64,000 nt of DNA, from contig JACPZW010000086.1 of assembly GCA_016195265.1 (NCBI GenBank), positions 1 through 64,000 of the forward strand, read 5' to 3'. Under the pieces are notes generated by a model. The model saw only the letters and a program-made list of their open reading frames with translations, was not told where the DNA came from and ran no database searches. The stretch comes from Acidobacteriota bacterium. GTDB lineage: Bacteria > Acidobacteriota > Vicinamibacteria > Vicinamibacterales > CAVVIG01. Positions within the stretch are counted from its first letter, which is position 1; every line of letters starts with the position of its first letter. Position numbers and translations under genes: made by a program. Shown piece by piece: positions 41,565 through 52,531 of the stretch.

Positions 41565-43684
41565 TGCTCGAACGAGCTCTTGCCGGCCGTCACCAGCTTC
41601 TCCAACAGCGGCGCCGGCTCCCAGTAGTCGCCGAACCGCGCGCGGTACTCGTGCACGCGCGACAGCACGGTCGCCAGGCCGACGGTCTCCGCGTAGAACA
41701 TCGGGCCGCCGCGATGCCGCGGGTACCCGAAGCCGTAGCAGTAGATGACGTCGATGTCGCCGGCGCGCGTCGCGTAATGTTCCTCGAGCACGCGCGCGCC
41801 TTCGTTGGCGAGCGCGATCATGATGCGCGCGAGAATCTCCTCGTCGGCAATCGGTCGCCGCTTGAGGCCGCGCTTTGCGGCTTCTTCCTCGGCCATCTGC
41901 TCGATCAGCGGATCCGGCGTGCGATTGCGGCTGAAGGGTGCGTCGTACTTGTACCACCCCGCGCCGGTCTTCTGGCCGTAGCGGCCCATCTCGAACAGGC
42001 GATCGGGAATCGCCGACTGCGGGCCTTCCGCGCGCGTCTTGCCGATGGACGCCAGGTACTGCCGGATACGCGCGCCGACGTCGATGCCCGCGATGTCCTG
42101 CATGCCGTACGGACCGACCGGCAGCCCGAAATCCGTCAGCACCTTGTCGATCTGCGGGACGCTCGCGCCTTCCTCGAGCAGCAGGTACGCCTCGCGCATG
42201 TAGTAGGCGAGCATGCGGTTGGCGACGAAGCCGAAGCAGTTGCCGACGACGACGCCGGTCTTGTTCAGCTTCTTCGACAGCTTGAGCGATGTCGCGATGA
42301 CGTCCCTGCTCGTCTCGCGGCCACGGACTATTTCGAGCAGCTTCATGACGTTGGCGGGGCTGAAGTAGTGGTGACCCAGCACCTGCGCCGGCCGCCCGCT
42401 CGATTGCGCGAACTGATCGATGTCGAGCGTCGACGAATTGCTCGCGAGGATGCAGTCGGGCCGCGTCACCGCGCCGAGCTCCTTGAACGTCGCCTTCTTC
42501 AGGTCCATGTTCTCGAAGACGGCCTCGGTGACGATGTCCACCTGATCGAAGCCGTCGTAGGTCGTCGTCGGCGTGATGAGCGCCATCGTTTTTTCGACCT
42601 GCTCGGCCGTCATCTTGCCTTTCGACATCGTGATTTCGTAGTTCTTGCGGATCGTCGCCAGGCCCTTCTTCAGCGCCGCCTCGTCGACTTCCTTCAGCAG
42701 CACCGGGATGCCCGCGTTCGCGTAATTCATCGCGATGCCGCCGCCCATCGTGCCGGCGCCGACAACGGCGGCGCGCTTGATCTCGCGCGTGGGCGTGTCC
42801 TTGGGGATGTCCGGGACCTTCGCGGCCTCGCGCTCGGCGAAGAACATGTGCCGCAGCGCCTTCGACTCAATCGAGACGACGCAATTCGCGAAGAGCTCGC
42901 GCTCGCGAATCGACCCGGCGTCGAAGCCGTCCTTGAGGCCGGCTTCGACGGCGTCGACGACGGCGAACGGCGCCTTCACACCGCGCGCGGTCTTTGCGAG
43001 CGACTCGCGCATCTTCGCGCACGCGTCGAGTCCGGCTTTCGCTGCGTCCGCACTGATAGCAATCTCGCGCACTTTTCGGATCTCGCGCGCGGCCGCCTTC
43101 TTCTTCGCGAATGCGATGGCGCCGGCCAGCAGATCGCCCTCCAGGATCTCGTCGACCATGCCGGCCGCTTTGGCTTTCGGCGCCGCCACAGGCTTGCCGT
43201 CGGTGCACATCTGCAGCGCGAGCTCGGCGCCCGCGAGCCGCGGCAGACGCTGCGTGCCGCCAGCGCCGGGAATGATGCCGAGCAGCACCTCAGGCTGGCC
43301 GACCTTCGCGTCCTTCGCCGCCACGCGGAAATGGCAGGACATCGCGACTTCCATGCCGCCGCCGAGCGCGTTGCCGTGAATCGCGGCGACGAGCGGTTTG
43401 CTCGCGTCCTCGACACGCCTGAGAAGCGCGTGCGTGCCCGCGGACCGCGTCATCGAGTCCTGCGGCGTCTTGAGCACGTCGAACACTTTGATGTCCGCGC
43501 CGGCGATGAACGTCGTGCCCGCGCCGACGAGGACCATCGCGTCGGCGCCCGCGTCGGCCACGCCGCGCGCGACCGCCTGATCGATCTGTTCCCAGACCGC
43601 CGGCGCCAGCGCGTTGACCGGGGGATTGTCGATGGTGATGACCGCGACGCGGTCCTTGACTTCGTAGCGAACGAGATCAGGCAT
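41561..43684 (-). CDS. Enoyl-CoA hydratase / 3-hydroxyacyl-CoA dehydrogenase fusion (FadJ-like)
   Basis: Crotonase 'AAIHGNALGGGMEVAMSCHFR'; NAD-binding 'VVGAGTMGGGIAMNYANAG'; 'GHHYFSPANVMKLLEIV'. Confidence 0.95.
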   Translation of the reverse strand: MPDLVRYEVKDRVAVITIDNPPVNALAPAVWEQIDQAVARGVADAGADAMVLVGAGTTFIAGADIKVFDVLKTPQDSMTRSAGTHALLRRVEDASKPLVAAIHGNALGGGMEVAMSCHFRVAAKDAKVGQPEVLLGIIPGAGGTQRLPRLAGAELALQMCTDGKPVAAPKAKAAGMVDEILEGDLLAGAIAFAKKKAAAREIRKVREIAISADAAKAGLDACAKMRESLAKTARGVKAPFAVVDAVEAGLKDGFDAGSIRERELFANCVVSIESKALRHMFFAEREAAKVPDIPKDTPTREIKRAAVVGAGTMGGGIAMNYANAGIPVLLKEVDEAALKKGLATIRKNYEITMSKGKMTAEQVEKTMALITPTTTYDGFDQVDIVTEAVFENMDLKKATFKELGAVTRPDCILASNSSTLDIDQFAQSSGRPAQVLGHHYFSPANVMKLLEIVRGRETSRDVIATSLKLSKKLNKTGVVVGNCFGFVANRMLAYYMREAYLLLEEGASVPQIDKVLTDFGLPVGPYGMQDIAGIDVGARIRQYLASIGKTRAEGPQSAIPDRLFEMGRYGQKTGAGWYKYDAPFSRNRTPDPLIEQMAEEEAAKRGLKRRPIADEEILARIMIALANEGARVLEEHYATRAGDIDVIYCYGFGYPRHRGGPMFYAETVGLATVLSRVHEYRARFGDYWEPAPLLEKLVTAGKSSFEQ

Positions 43685-43689
43685 AAATG

Positions 43690-43737
43690 GGTTCAGGGTT
43701 CAGGGTTCTAAGTTTTCAGTTCTCACTTCTAACTTTA
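43690..43737. repeat. Heptamer repeats (GGGTTCA / CAGTTCT family)
   Basis: gggttca gggttca gggttct aagtttt cagttct cacttct aacttta. Confidence 0.85.
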
Positions 43738-44202
43738 TGGCTCGAGGCGCCCCCGTCGTTCCTCGACGACAATCATTGTCGTGGTTCCGTGCGCGTAGAG
43801 CTTGCCCTTGCTGTCGACGATCGTGCCTTCAGACGTTGCGACACGGCCCCCGACGTGGATGACTTTCGCCTCGCACCGCACGAGACCGACGTCTTTCGTG
43901 AGCGGCCGCGTCAGGTTCACTTTCAGTTCGAGCGTGGTGAAGCGTCTGCCCGGAGGCATCAGCGTGTTGATGCAGCACCCAAGCGACGAGTCGAGCATCG
44001 TCGCGGCGAAGCCGCCGTGCGCGACGCCCAGGCCGTTGTAGTGCTTGTCTTCGATCGTGGCCGCGAAGACGACACGGCCTTCCTCGGCCTCGACGAGGCG
44101 GATGCCCAGCAGCGCCAGCATCGGCGGCGGCTCGGCCTGGCCCGCGATCATCTTCTTGAAGTAGTCGAGACCGCTGAGGCCGCCGCGAATGTGCGCGCTC
44201 AT
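43735..44202 (-). CDS. PaaI-family thioesterase
   Basis: 'NGLGVAHGGFAATMLDSSLGCCINTLMPPGRRFTTLELKVNLTRPL'. Confidence 0.92.
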   Translation of the reverse strand: MSAHIRGGLSGLDYFKKMIAGQAEPPPMLALLGIRLVEAEEGRVVFAATIEDKHYNGLGVAHGGFAATMLDSSLGCCINTLMPPGRRFTTLELKVNLTRPLTKDVGLVRCEAKVIHVGGRVATSEGTIVDSKGKLYAHGTTTMIVVEERRGRLEP

Positions 44203-44204
44203 GA

Positions 44205-45944
44205 TTACGATTGGAGCTGCGCCGTGTGCTCATCGCGCAACACGCGATAGAGAATCTTGCCGACGGCGCTCATCGGCAACGTGTCGCGGATCTCGACGTG
44301 GCGCGGGATTTTGTAGTCCGTCAGGCTTCCGCGGCAGTAGGCGACGATCTCGTCCGCGGTCGCCGACGATCCCGGCTTCAGCGCGACGCAGGCCTTGACG
44401 ACTTCGCCATGATACGCGTCGGGAATGCCGATGACGGCGGCGAGCCGCACGGCGGGATGCGCGTAGAGGACCGACTCCACCTCCGACGGATAGACGTTGA
44501 AGCCGTCGACGATGATCATGTCCTTCTTGCGCTGCACGATCGACGTGTAGCCGTCCGCGTCCATCGTCGCGATGTCGCCGGTGTGGAACCAGAGGCGGCC
44601 GCCGGCGTCGCGCCGCAGCACGCGCGCGCTTTCGTCGGCCTTGTTCCAGTAGCCCTTCATCACCTGCGGACCGCAGATGCAGATCTCGCCGGCCTCGCCG
44701 ATCGGCATGTCGCGCGTGCCGGTCTCGACGTCGACGATCTTCTGATCCGTGTCCGGCACGGGCAGGCCGATCGTGCCCGGCTTGCGGAGCGCCAGCTGCG
44801 GCGTCGAGTGCGTGACCGGCGACGTCTCCGAGAGCCCGTAGCCTTCGTTCAGCGGCCGCCCGATGCGGCGCTCGAACTCCTCGATCACGTCGACCGGGCA
44901 CGGTGCGCCGCCGCTGTTGAAGAGGCGCACGCGATCGAGGCCGTGATCCAGCACGCGCGGATGATTCAGCAGCGAGACGAATACGGTGGGCACGGCGGGG
45001 AAGTAGGTCGGACGGAGATCGCGAATCGACGCGAGCACCTGCTCGGGATCGTACTTGGGGTGGATGATCTGCAGCGCGCCGACGCGGATGCCCATCATCA
45101 TGCAGACGGTGAACGCGTAGATGTGGAAGTACGGGATGACGACGAGGTAGCGTTCGGTCCGGCCGTACACGTACGCCGGGTTCGTCCAGACTTCCGTCTG
45201 CACCACGTTCGCGAAGATGTTGCCGTGCGTCAGCATCGCGCCCTTGGGCGTGCCGGTTGTGCCGCCCGTATACTGCAGGACCGCGAGATCGTCCGGCGCG
45301 ATGTCGACCGTCGGCAGCGGCGTGTGCGGCGCGGCGATCAGATCCACCAGCGTCAGCGTGCCGTCCACGCGCGGCGGCGCGGCTGCGGCCGCCGAGTATT
45401 CGGCCAGAGACGTGACGATGACGTGTTCAATCGCCGTAGGGGCGGCGCTTGCTCCGCCCTGCCCGGGCCGACCCCGGTCGCCCCGCACGCCTGTTGTAGG
45501 GGCGGAGCTTGCTCCGCCCACGCCCAGCACGAGCGGCGCGAGCGCGTCGAGTGTGATCACGATGCGCGGCGTTGAGTCGCTCACCACCGTCAACACTTCG
45601 CGCGCCGTGTAGCTCGGGTTGATGTTCACGACGACCGCGCCGAGCCGCAGGATGGCGAACGCCGAGATGATGTACTGCGGGCAGTTCGGCAGCATGATGC
45701 CGACGCGATCGCCCTTGGTGATGCCGAGTTCCGCCAGCGCGGCCGCCAGCGCGGCCGACCGGCGCTTGATGTCGGCGAACGTGAGCTCCGCGCCGAGGAA
45801 CGACGTCGCCGGCCGATCCGGCTGCTCGACCGCGCTGATGCTCAGGATGTCGGACAGCGGCCGTTCGGGATACGTCAGGTTCGGCCGGACCCAGTAGTCG
45901 TAATGCCGCAACCAGGGCCGCGCCGCGTAGGGAGATTCACGCAT
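44205..45944 (-). CDS. Long-chain acyl-CoA ligase (AMP-binding) with in-frame REP-derived insertion
   Basis: 'LQYTGGTTGTPKGAMLTHGN', 'GYGLSETSPVTHS', 'GYWNKADES'; insertion LGVGGASSAPTTGVRGDRGRPGQGGASAAPTAIE. Confidence 0.92.
   Translation of the reverse strand: MRESPYAARPWLRHYDYWVRPNLTYPERPLSDILSISAVEQPDRPATSFLGAELTFADIKRRSAALAAALAELGITKGDRVGIMLPNCPQYIISAFAILRLGAVVVNINPSYTAREVLTVVSDSTPRIVITLDALAPLVLGVGGASSAPTTGVRGDRGRPGQGGASAAPTAIEHVIVTSLAEYSAAAAAPPRVDGTLTLVDLIAAPHTPLPTVDIAPDDLAVLQYTGGTTGTPKGAMLTHGNIFANVVQTEVWTNPAYVYGRTERYLVVIPYFHIYAFTVCMMMGIRVGALQIIHPKYDPEQVLASIRDLRPTYFPAVPTVFVSLLNHPRVLDHGLDRVRLFNSGGAPCPVDVIEEFERRIGRPLNEGYGLSETSPVTHSTPQLALRKPGTIGLPVPDTDQKIVDVETGTRDMPIGEAGEICICGPQVMKGYWNKADESARVLRRDAGGRLWFHTGDIATMDADGYTSIVQRKKDMIIVDGFNVYPSEVESVLYAHPAVRLAAVIGIPDAYHGEVVKACVALKPGSSATADEIVAYCRGSLTDYKIPRHVEIRDTLPMSAVGKILYRVLRDEHTAQLQS
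45436..45519 (+). repeat. Two REP-like palindromes (GTAGGGGCGGAGCTTGCTCCGCCC family) inside the acyl-CoA ligase CDS
   Basis: gtaggggcggcgcttgctccgccc and gtaggggcggagcttgctccgccc. Confidence 0.92.
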
Positions 45945-46027
45945 CTGTTTACCGAAAGGCTCTACCACGGAGGACACGGATACGAACCGTGAACTCCGTG
46001 GTCCCGTCTTGTGTGGTCTGCAAGGGA

Positions 46028-46801
46028 CTAGGCGATCGTGCGCCCACCGTCGACGACAATCGTCTGGCCGGTGATGTAGTTGGATGCGTCGGCGGCGAGA
46101 AATACCGCGACGCCCTTCAGCTCGCCGGCCGCGCCGACGCGCGGAATCGGATTCGACGCACGGATGGCCGGCTCGGTCATTTCGATCGCCGCGTCCGCGA
46201 GGCGCGAGTGAAAGAAGCCGGGCGCGATCGCGTTCACGCGGATGCCCTGGCGGCCCCACGACGCGGCGAGCTCGCGCGTCAGGCCCATCAGTCCGGCCTT
46301 GGTCGCGGCGTACGGCGCGTAGTGCGGACCGTTCACGGATGCGTGCAGGCCCGAGATCGACGCGACGTTGATGATCCGTCCCCACTGGCGCGTCAGCATG
46401 TCGCGGCCGGCCGCCTGCGAGAAGAGAAACGCGCCGGTGAGGTTGACGTCCACGACCTTCTGCCACTTGTCGAGCGGCATGTCCTGCGGTTCGGCCGCCC
46501 ACGTGACGCCCGCGTTGTTGATCAGGATGTCGACTCTGCCGTACGTGGCGATCGTCCGATCGACGACGCGCTGGACGTCGGCCGCCTTCGCGACGTCGCA
46601 CAGTGCGCCCTCGACCGTGAACCCGCGCGTGCGCATCGCGGTCACGGTCGGCGTCAGCCATTCGTCGCGCCGCGCGCACAACATCAACGCGGCGCCGGCT
46701 TCGGCCAGGCCCTCGGCGATTTCCTCGCCCAGGCCGCGCGAGCCGCCGGTGACGATCGCGACGCGTCTGGCCAGACTGAACAATTCGCTGATGGTGGGCA
46801 C
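46028..46801 (-). CDS. SDR-family oxidoreductase
   Basis: 'VAIVTGGSRGLGEEIAEGL', 'YAPYAATKAGLMGLTRELA'. Confidence 0.93.
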   Translation of the reverse strand: MPTISELFSLARRVAIVTGGSRGLGEEIAEGLAEAGAALMLCARRDEWLTPTVTAMRTRGFTVEGALCDVAKAADVQRVVDRTIATYGRVDILINNAGVTWAAEPQDMPLDKWQKVVDVNLTGAFLFSQAAGRDMLTRQWGRIINVASISGLHASVNGPHYAPYAATKAGLMGLTRELAASWGRQGIRVNAIAPGFFHSRLADAAIEMTEPAIRASNPIPRVGAAGELKGVAVFLAADASNYITGQTIVVDGGRTIA

Positions 46802-46944
46802 GTTGTTCAGGCTTATACTTTCGCACCCGTTGGGCTGTCAACCGCCCGACACGTCGCGCGTCTTCCGCGCGCGACTATGAACGCGCGACTATGAAGACGT
46901 GGCGCGATCCGGTAAGGCGAGCCATTGTTCGACGACGGAGCATC

Positions 46945-48711
<1,767 letters not shown>

Positions 48712-48720
48712 TGCTGTCAC

Positions 48721-48799
48721 ATTAGGAATTAGGAATTCGGAATTAGGAATGAAGAAGCCTGAGTCGCATTCTTCATTCTTCATTCTTCATTCCTAATTT
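48721..48799. repeat. Heptamer repeats in inverted arrangement (ATTAGGA / CATTCTT)
   Basis: attagga attagga attcgga attagga atgaaga ... cattctt cattctt cattctt cattcct aat. Confidence 0.9.
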
Positions 48800-48810
48800 C
48801 AGGAGCACTC

Positions 48811-50205
48811 ATGTCCCCGTCCGCGCTCTACGCGATCGTCGTGCTCTTCGCGATCAACCTGATGAACTTCTTCGACCGCCAGATGATCGGCGGCGTCGGG
48901 GAGGGCATCCGGCGCGAGTGGGGGCTCAGCGACACGGCGCTCGGTCTGCTCGGCACCGTCTTCACCTTGTTGTACGCCGTCGTCGGGCTGCCGCTCGGCC
49001 GGCTGTCAGACCGCAACGAGCGCCGCAAGATTCTCGCGGGCGGCGTCTTCTTCTGGAGCGTGCTGACGGCGGCGTCCGGTGTCGCGCGCAATTTCTCGCA
49101 GTTGATCGTCGCGCGGCTCGGGGTTGGCGTCGGAGAGGCGACCTGCTCGCCGGCGACGACGTCGCTCATCGGCGACATGTTTCCAACGACGTTGCGCGCG
49201 CGGGCGATGGCGATCTGGATGCTTGGGCTGCCGCTCGGGCTTGGGCTTGCGAACGGCGCCGGCGGCTGGATTGCGCAGCACTGGGGCTGGCGCAACGCGT
49301 TCTACATCGCCGCCGCGCCCGGCATCCTGTGCGCGATCGCGGCGCTGCGAATCAAGGAGCCGAAGCGCGGCACCGTCGAAGAGCATCCGGTGGGCGAGCG
49401 GCGGCGCGACGGTAATCCGTTTCTCCTCGTGATGTCGATCCCCACGATGTGGTGGATCATCGCGTCGGGCGCGCTGCACAACTTCAATATGTACGCGCTC
49501 GGCGCGTTCGTCTCGCCGTTCCTTATTCGCTTCCATCACATGAGTCTGTCCAGCGCCGGCTGGACGGCCGCCGCCGTGTACGGCTTCTCCGGCATCGTCG
49601 GCCTCGTCGCCGGCGGCGCGCTCGCCGATCGCCTGTACAAAGCTCGCGTCGACGGCCGGCTGATTGTCGGCACGACGGCAATCGCGATCTGCGCGCCGTT
49701 CATGTTCCTCGGGCTCTTGCAGGCCGGCGGCGACGTCTGGTCGTTCGCGCTGCTGATGGGGACCGGCTGCGGCGTCATGTACGCGTACTATTCGACCGTC
49801 TACTCGACGATTCACGACGTCGTCGAACCGGCGCTGCGCGGGACGGCGATGGCGCTCTACTTCTGCGCGATGTACCTGCTCGGCGCGTCGCTCGGTCCGG
49901 TCGGCACGGGTCTGGTGAGCGACTACTTCACGTTCCAGGCCGCCAGCGCCGCCGGGGCGGTCGAGCCGCTGCGGTTCGGCGCGCTGATGGCAGCGGAGCT
50001 GCGCAGCCTGGTGGGCGAATCGAAAGGCTTCAACCTGCGCGCGCTCGAGCCGTTCCGTGCGCAAGGTCTGCATACGGCGATGTACATCGTCCCGATCCTC
50101 GCGGCGATGCTCGCGCTCGTGCTGTTCGCGGCGTCGCGCACGGTGACGAAGGACGTCGAGCGGCTGCGGTCGTGGATGCGCCAGCCTGCCACCAAAGCTT
50201 CTTAG
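48811..50205 (+). CDS. MFS transporter
   Basis: Multiple TM helices; 'GLPLGRLSDRNERRKIL' MFS signature loop. Confidence 0.94.
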   Translation: MSPSALYAIVVLFAINLMNFFDRQMIGGVGEGIRREWGLSDTALGLLGTVFTLLYAVVGLPLGRLSDRNERRKILAGGVFFWSVLTAASGVARNFSQLIVARLGVGVGEATCSPATTSLIGDMFPTTLRARAMAIWMLGLPLGLGLANGAGGWIAQHWGWRNAFYIAAAPGILCAIAALRIKEPKRGTVEEHPVGERRRDGNPFLLVMSIPTMWWIIASGALHNFNMYALGAFVSPFLIRFHHMSLSSAGWTAAAVYGFSGIVGLVAGGALADRLYKARVDGRLIVGTTAIAICAPFMFLGLLQAGGDVWSFALLMGTGCGVMYAYYSTVYSTIHDVVEPALRGTAMALYFCAMYLLGASLGPVGTGLVSDYFTFQAASAAGAVEPLRFGALMAAELRSLVGESKGFNLRALEPFRAQGLHTAMYIVPILAAMLALVLFAASRTVTKDVERLRSWMRQPATKAS

Positions 50206-50308
50206 AAAGGTTGAAGTCTGATCGCGGTCGCCTTGCGCAGCTCTAAGTACCCGCGTCTTCGCCTGGCTTGTGCCCATGCCCAAGGCCAGACGGCTAAGAT
50301 CACGCAGC

Positions 50309-51292
50309 TTATTCAATCAAGCGGTGCTCGACGATGTAGTCAGCGAACACACGCGCCACTGCCGCGTTTCCTTCCACCGTGAAGTGAACGGCGTCGGTGT
50401 GATACCTCCTGTCGAAATGAGGGATTGATCGAGCCACGTCCACATACGGAATCTGCCTTTCTTCGTAATGCCTGCGGGTCCTCTCGAGCTGCGCCCGATA
50501 GGAAACGCCGTCTTCAATTCCCTCCCGCTCGTCTTCGTCGAAAAAATGAAATGTCGAGGCCAGAAACCGGTTCTTGTGTGAGGTGGCGAGCGTGTATAGG
50601 GAATCGATATTGCGAAACAGAACAGGTAGTCCGGCACGCACGTGAATGATCGGATCCGACGTGGGGAGATAGACATAGTCGAGGATGTTGCCGGTCTCCG
50701 GACGCTGGAGGCTGGCGTCCACCAGACCGACGAGGGCTCCCACCGCCCGACTGTAGAAGAGCGCACGAGGCAGGCGCCACGCGAGAGGAACATGCGAGGG
50801 ATCATAGTGCCGCATGATGTGCGAGTAATCGCCGCGCACGTTTCCGCGCCACGCCCATCGATCGTTGATCCCCTCGTAATGAATCACCAGATCTGGACCA
50901 AGGTCCACGCCGAATAGCTCATACTCGACGAGCGAGGTGGCGCTGTTGGCCCCGTCGATGGCGAGATTGATCACCTCGAGACGTTTGCCGGCTGCTCCCT
51001 TCTGCAACATCTTTTCGAGCTGAGCCGGCCAGGTCTCGTCCTCATCACATTGGCCGTAGGTCGTCGACGCGCCGAAGACGACGATTCGAAACATGCCCGG
51101 GGGTTTTTCCGCTGTGAAGGAGCGTCCGCGAAAGCCATACTCGTTATGGCGGATGGTGAACGAGACCGACGCCTTCTGGAGAGGTGGACGCCACGTAATC
51201 TGTCCGGTATATCCGGGGCGGCCGGCAAACGGAAGATACGGGTGCTCGGCGAATCTCGGCGCCTGCAGATACGCAATCGGATCCGCCGGCAT
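50309..51292 (-). CDS. SGNH/GDSL-hydrolase-like protein
   Basis: 'FRIVVFGASTTYGQCDEDETWPAQLEKML' and 'TDAVHFTVEGNAAVA'. Confidence 0.85.
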   Translation of the reverse strand: MPADPIAYLQAPRFAEHPYLPFAGRPGYTGQITWRPPLQKASVSFTIRHNEYGFRGRSFTAEKPPGMFRIVVFGASTTYGQCDEDETWPAQLEKMLQKGAAGKRLEVINLAIDGANSATSLVEYELFGVDLGPDLVIHYEGINDRWAWRGNVRGDYSHIMRHYDPSHVPLAWRLPRALFYSRAVGALVGLVDASLQRPETGNILDYVYLPTSDPIIHVRAGLPVLFRNIDSLYTLATSHKNRFLASTFHFFDEDEREGIEDGVSYRAQLERTRRHYEERQIPYVDVARSIPHFDRRYHTDAVHFTVEGNAAVARVFADYIVEHRLIE

Positions 51293-51335
51293 TCGCAGAT
51301 GGACACGACCGTCGCGCGTCTTCAGTCCCCAGCCT

Positions 51336-51647
51336 TTACACTTTCACCACCTCGCCGATCAGCATGTCAGGCATCCCGTCGAGGAAGTTCTTAATGTCGC
51401 CCACCAGTTCTCCGCTCCGCGGGCTCTGCATCGCTTTCTACAGCGCGGGTCCGGATTCGAAATACTCCGAGAAGATCACCTGGTAGGACGGCGCCGCGCC
51501 GTTCGGCGTGGCGGTGATCTTGACCATCTCCGTTCCGGTCACGCCGTGCGGACCGAAGATGGCGCCCGCGAGCCGCAGCTGCTTCGCTACGTAATAGGCT
51601 TCGTTGAACCGAACGCCGTGCTTGTGGCAGACTCTCAGAACCGTCAT
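51336..51647 (-). pseudogene. EthD-like protein interrupted by in-frame TAG (51438-51440)
   Basis: MTVLRVCHKHGVRFNEAYYVAKQL...YFESGPAL[TAG]KAMQSPRSGELVGDIKNFLDGMPDMLIGEVVKV*; same frame continues past the TAG. Confidence 0.75.
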
Positions 51648-51898
51648 CGCGGCTCGGCTCCACATCCAGTCGGTTTGAACACGCGCTCCGTCAACGCAGG
51701 ATTCTTCGCGAGCGCCGCGCCGACGCGCGCCGGACGGCGGACCAGGTCGCCGCCGCAGTTGGGACAACGACCCTTCAACTTCGTCCGAGCGCACGCCGCG
51801 CAGAACGTGCACTCGAACGAACAGATCATCGCGTCCGCCGAATCCGGCGGCAGGTCGACGTTACAGCACTCACAGTTCGGGCGAAGCTGGAGCATCAT
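51644..51898 (-). CDS. DUF1272-family Cys-rich protein
   Basis: MMLQLRPNCECCNVDLPPDSADAMICSFECTFCAACA...CPNCGGDLVRRP. Confidence 0.9.
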   Translation of the reverse strand: MMLQLRPNCECCNVDLPPDSADAMICSFECTFCAACARTKLKGRCPNCGGDLVRRPARVGAALAKNPALTERVFKPTGCGAEPR

Positions 51899-52338
51899 CC
51901 GTGCTCATCCAGGAGCGCGAGGTCGGCAAGGTCCTTCGGACGGCCGGATGCGCGCTTGTTGGCGACGAAATCCTCGCGTGAAAGCACGGACACGCTGAGG
52001 CCGGCCACGGGAACCGTCACGCGTCGCGCCCACGCGTCGTCGAAGCGAACACCCGTGATGCCGGAGAGGAGATCAATGCGGGCCGGCGGCAGCCCGATCT
52101 GGAACACGGTGTCGGCCTGCGTCAGGTCCTCGGCCCGCAAGTCGGACAGCGGCGCGCCAAACTTCTTCAACGCCGTGAGCACACGCTCGGCGTTCTGTAA
52201 TGTCGGCCGCACCCAGACATCGAGATCGCCTGTGGCCCTTGGAACTCCGTGCGCCGCGAGCGCGTGCGCGCCCACGACGAGAAACTCAGCGCCGGCCGCG
52301 GACAGTTCGGACAACATCTCGACGAAGTCGCGGTTCAT
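51895..52338 (-). CDS. DUF6036-like nucleotidyltransferase
   Basis: 'AAHGVPRATGDLDVWVRPTLQNAERVLTALKKFG'. Confidence 0.8.
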   Translation of the reverse strand: MNRDFVEMLSELSAAGAEFLVVGAHALAAHGVPRATGDLDVWVRPTLQNAERVLTALKKFGAPLSDLRAEDLTQADTVFQIGLPPARIDLLSGITGVRFDDAWARRVTVPVAGLSVSVLSREDFVANKRASGRPKDLADLALLDEHG

Positions 52339-52489
52339 CGATCAGCGGCTCCTTGAACTGCCAGGCATCGAGCGAGAGAGACCAGACCGCGGCCACACGT
52401 TCCTCCGCGGTCGTCGCGCGGCGCAGGGAAGACCGCTGTTCAGCGGCCAGCGTCGTGCGTCGAGTCGGGTAATGTGCGCGATCAGGCAT
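52286..52489 (-). CDS. 67-aa partner protein overlapping the nucleotidyltransferase
   Basis: MPDRAHYPTRRTTLAAEQRSSLRRATTAEERVAAVWSLSLDAWQFKEPLIDEPRLRRDVVRTVRGRR. Confidence 0.65.
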   Translation of the reverse strand: MPDRAHYPTRRTTLAAEQRSSLRRATTAEERVAAVWSLSLDAWQFKEPLIDEPRLRRDVVRTVRGRR

Positions 52490-52531
52490 GCGCGTCGTCG
52501 GTAAGTATAATGCGGGCGCGCCGCGGACCCC

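Noticed and set aside
41651-43711. 686-aa plus-strand ORF opposite the fadJ-like gene
   Set aside because: Antisense shadow ORF of a well-supported CDS
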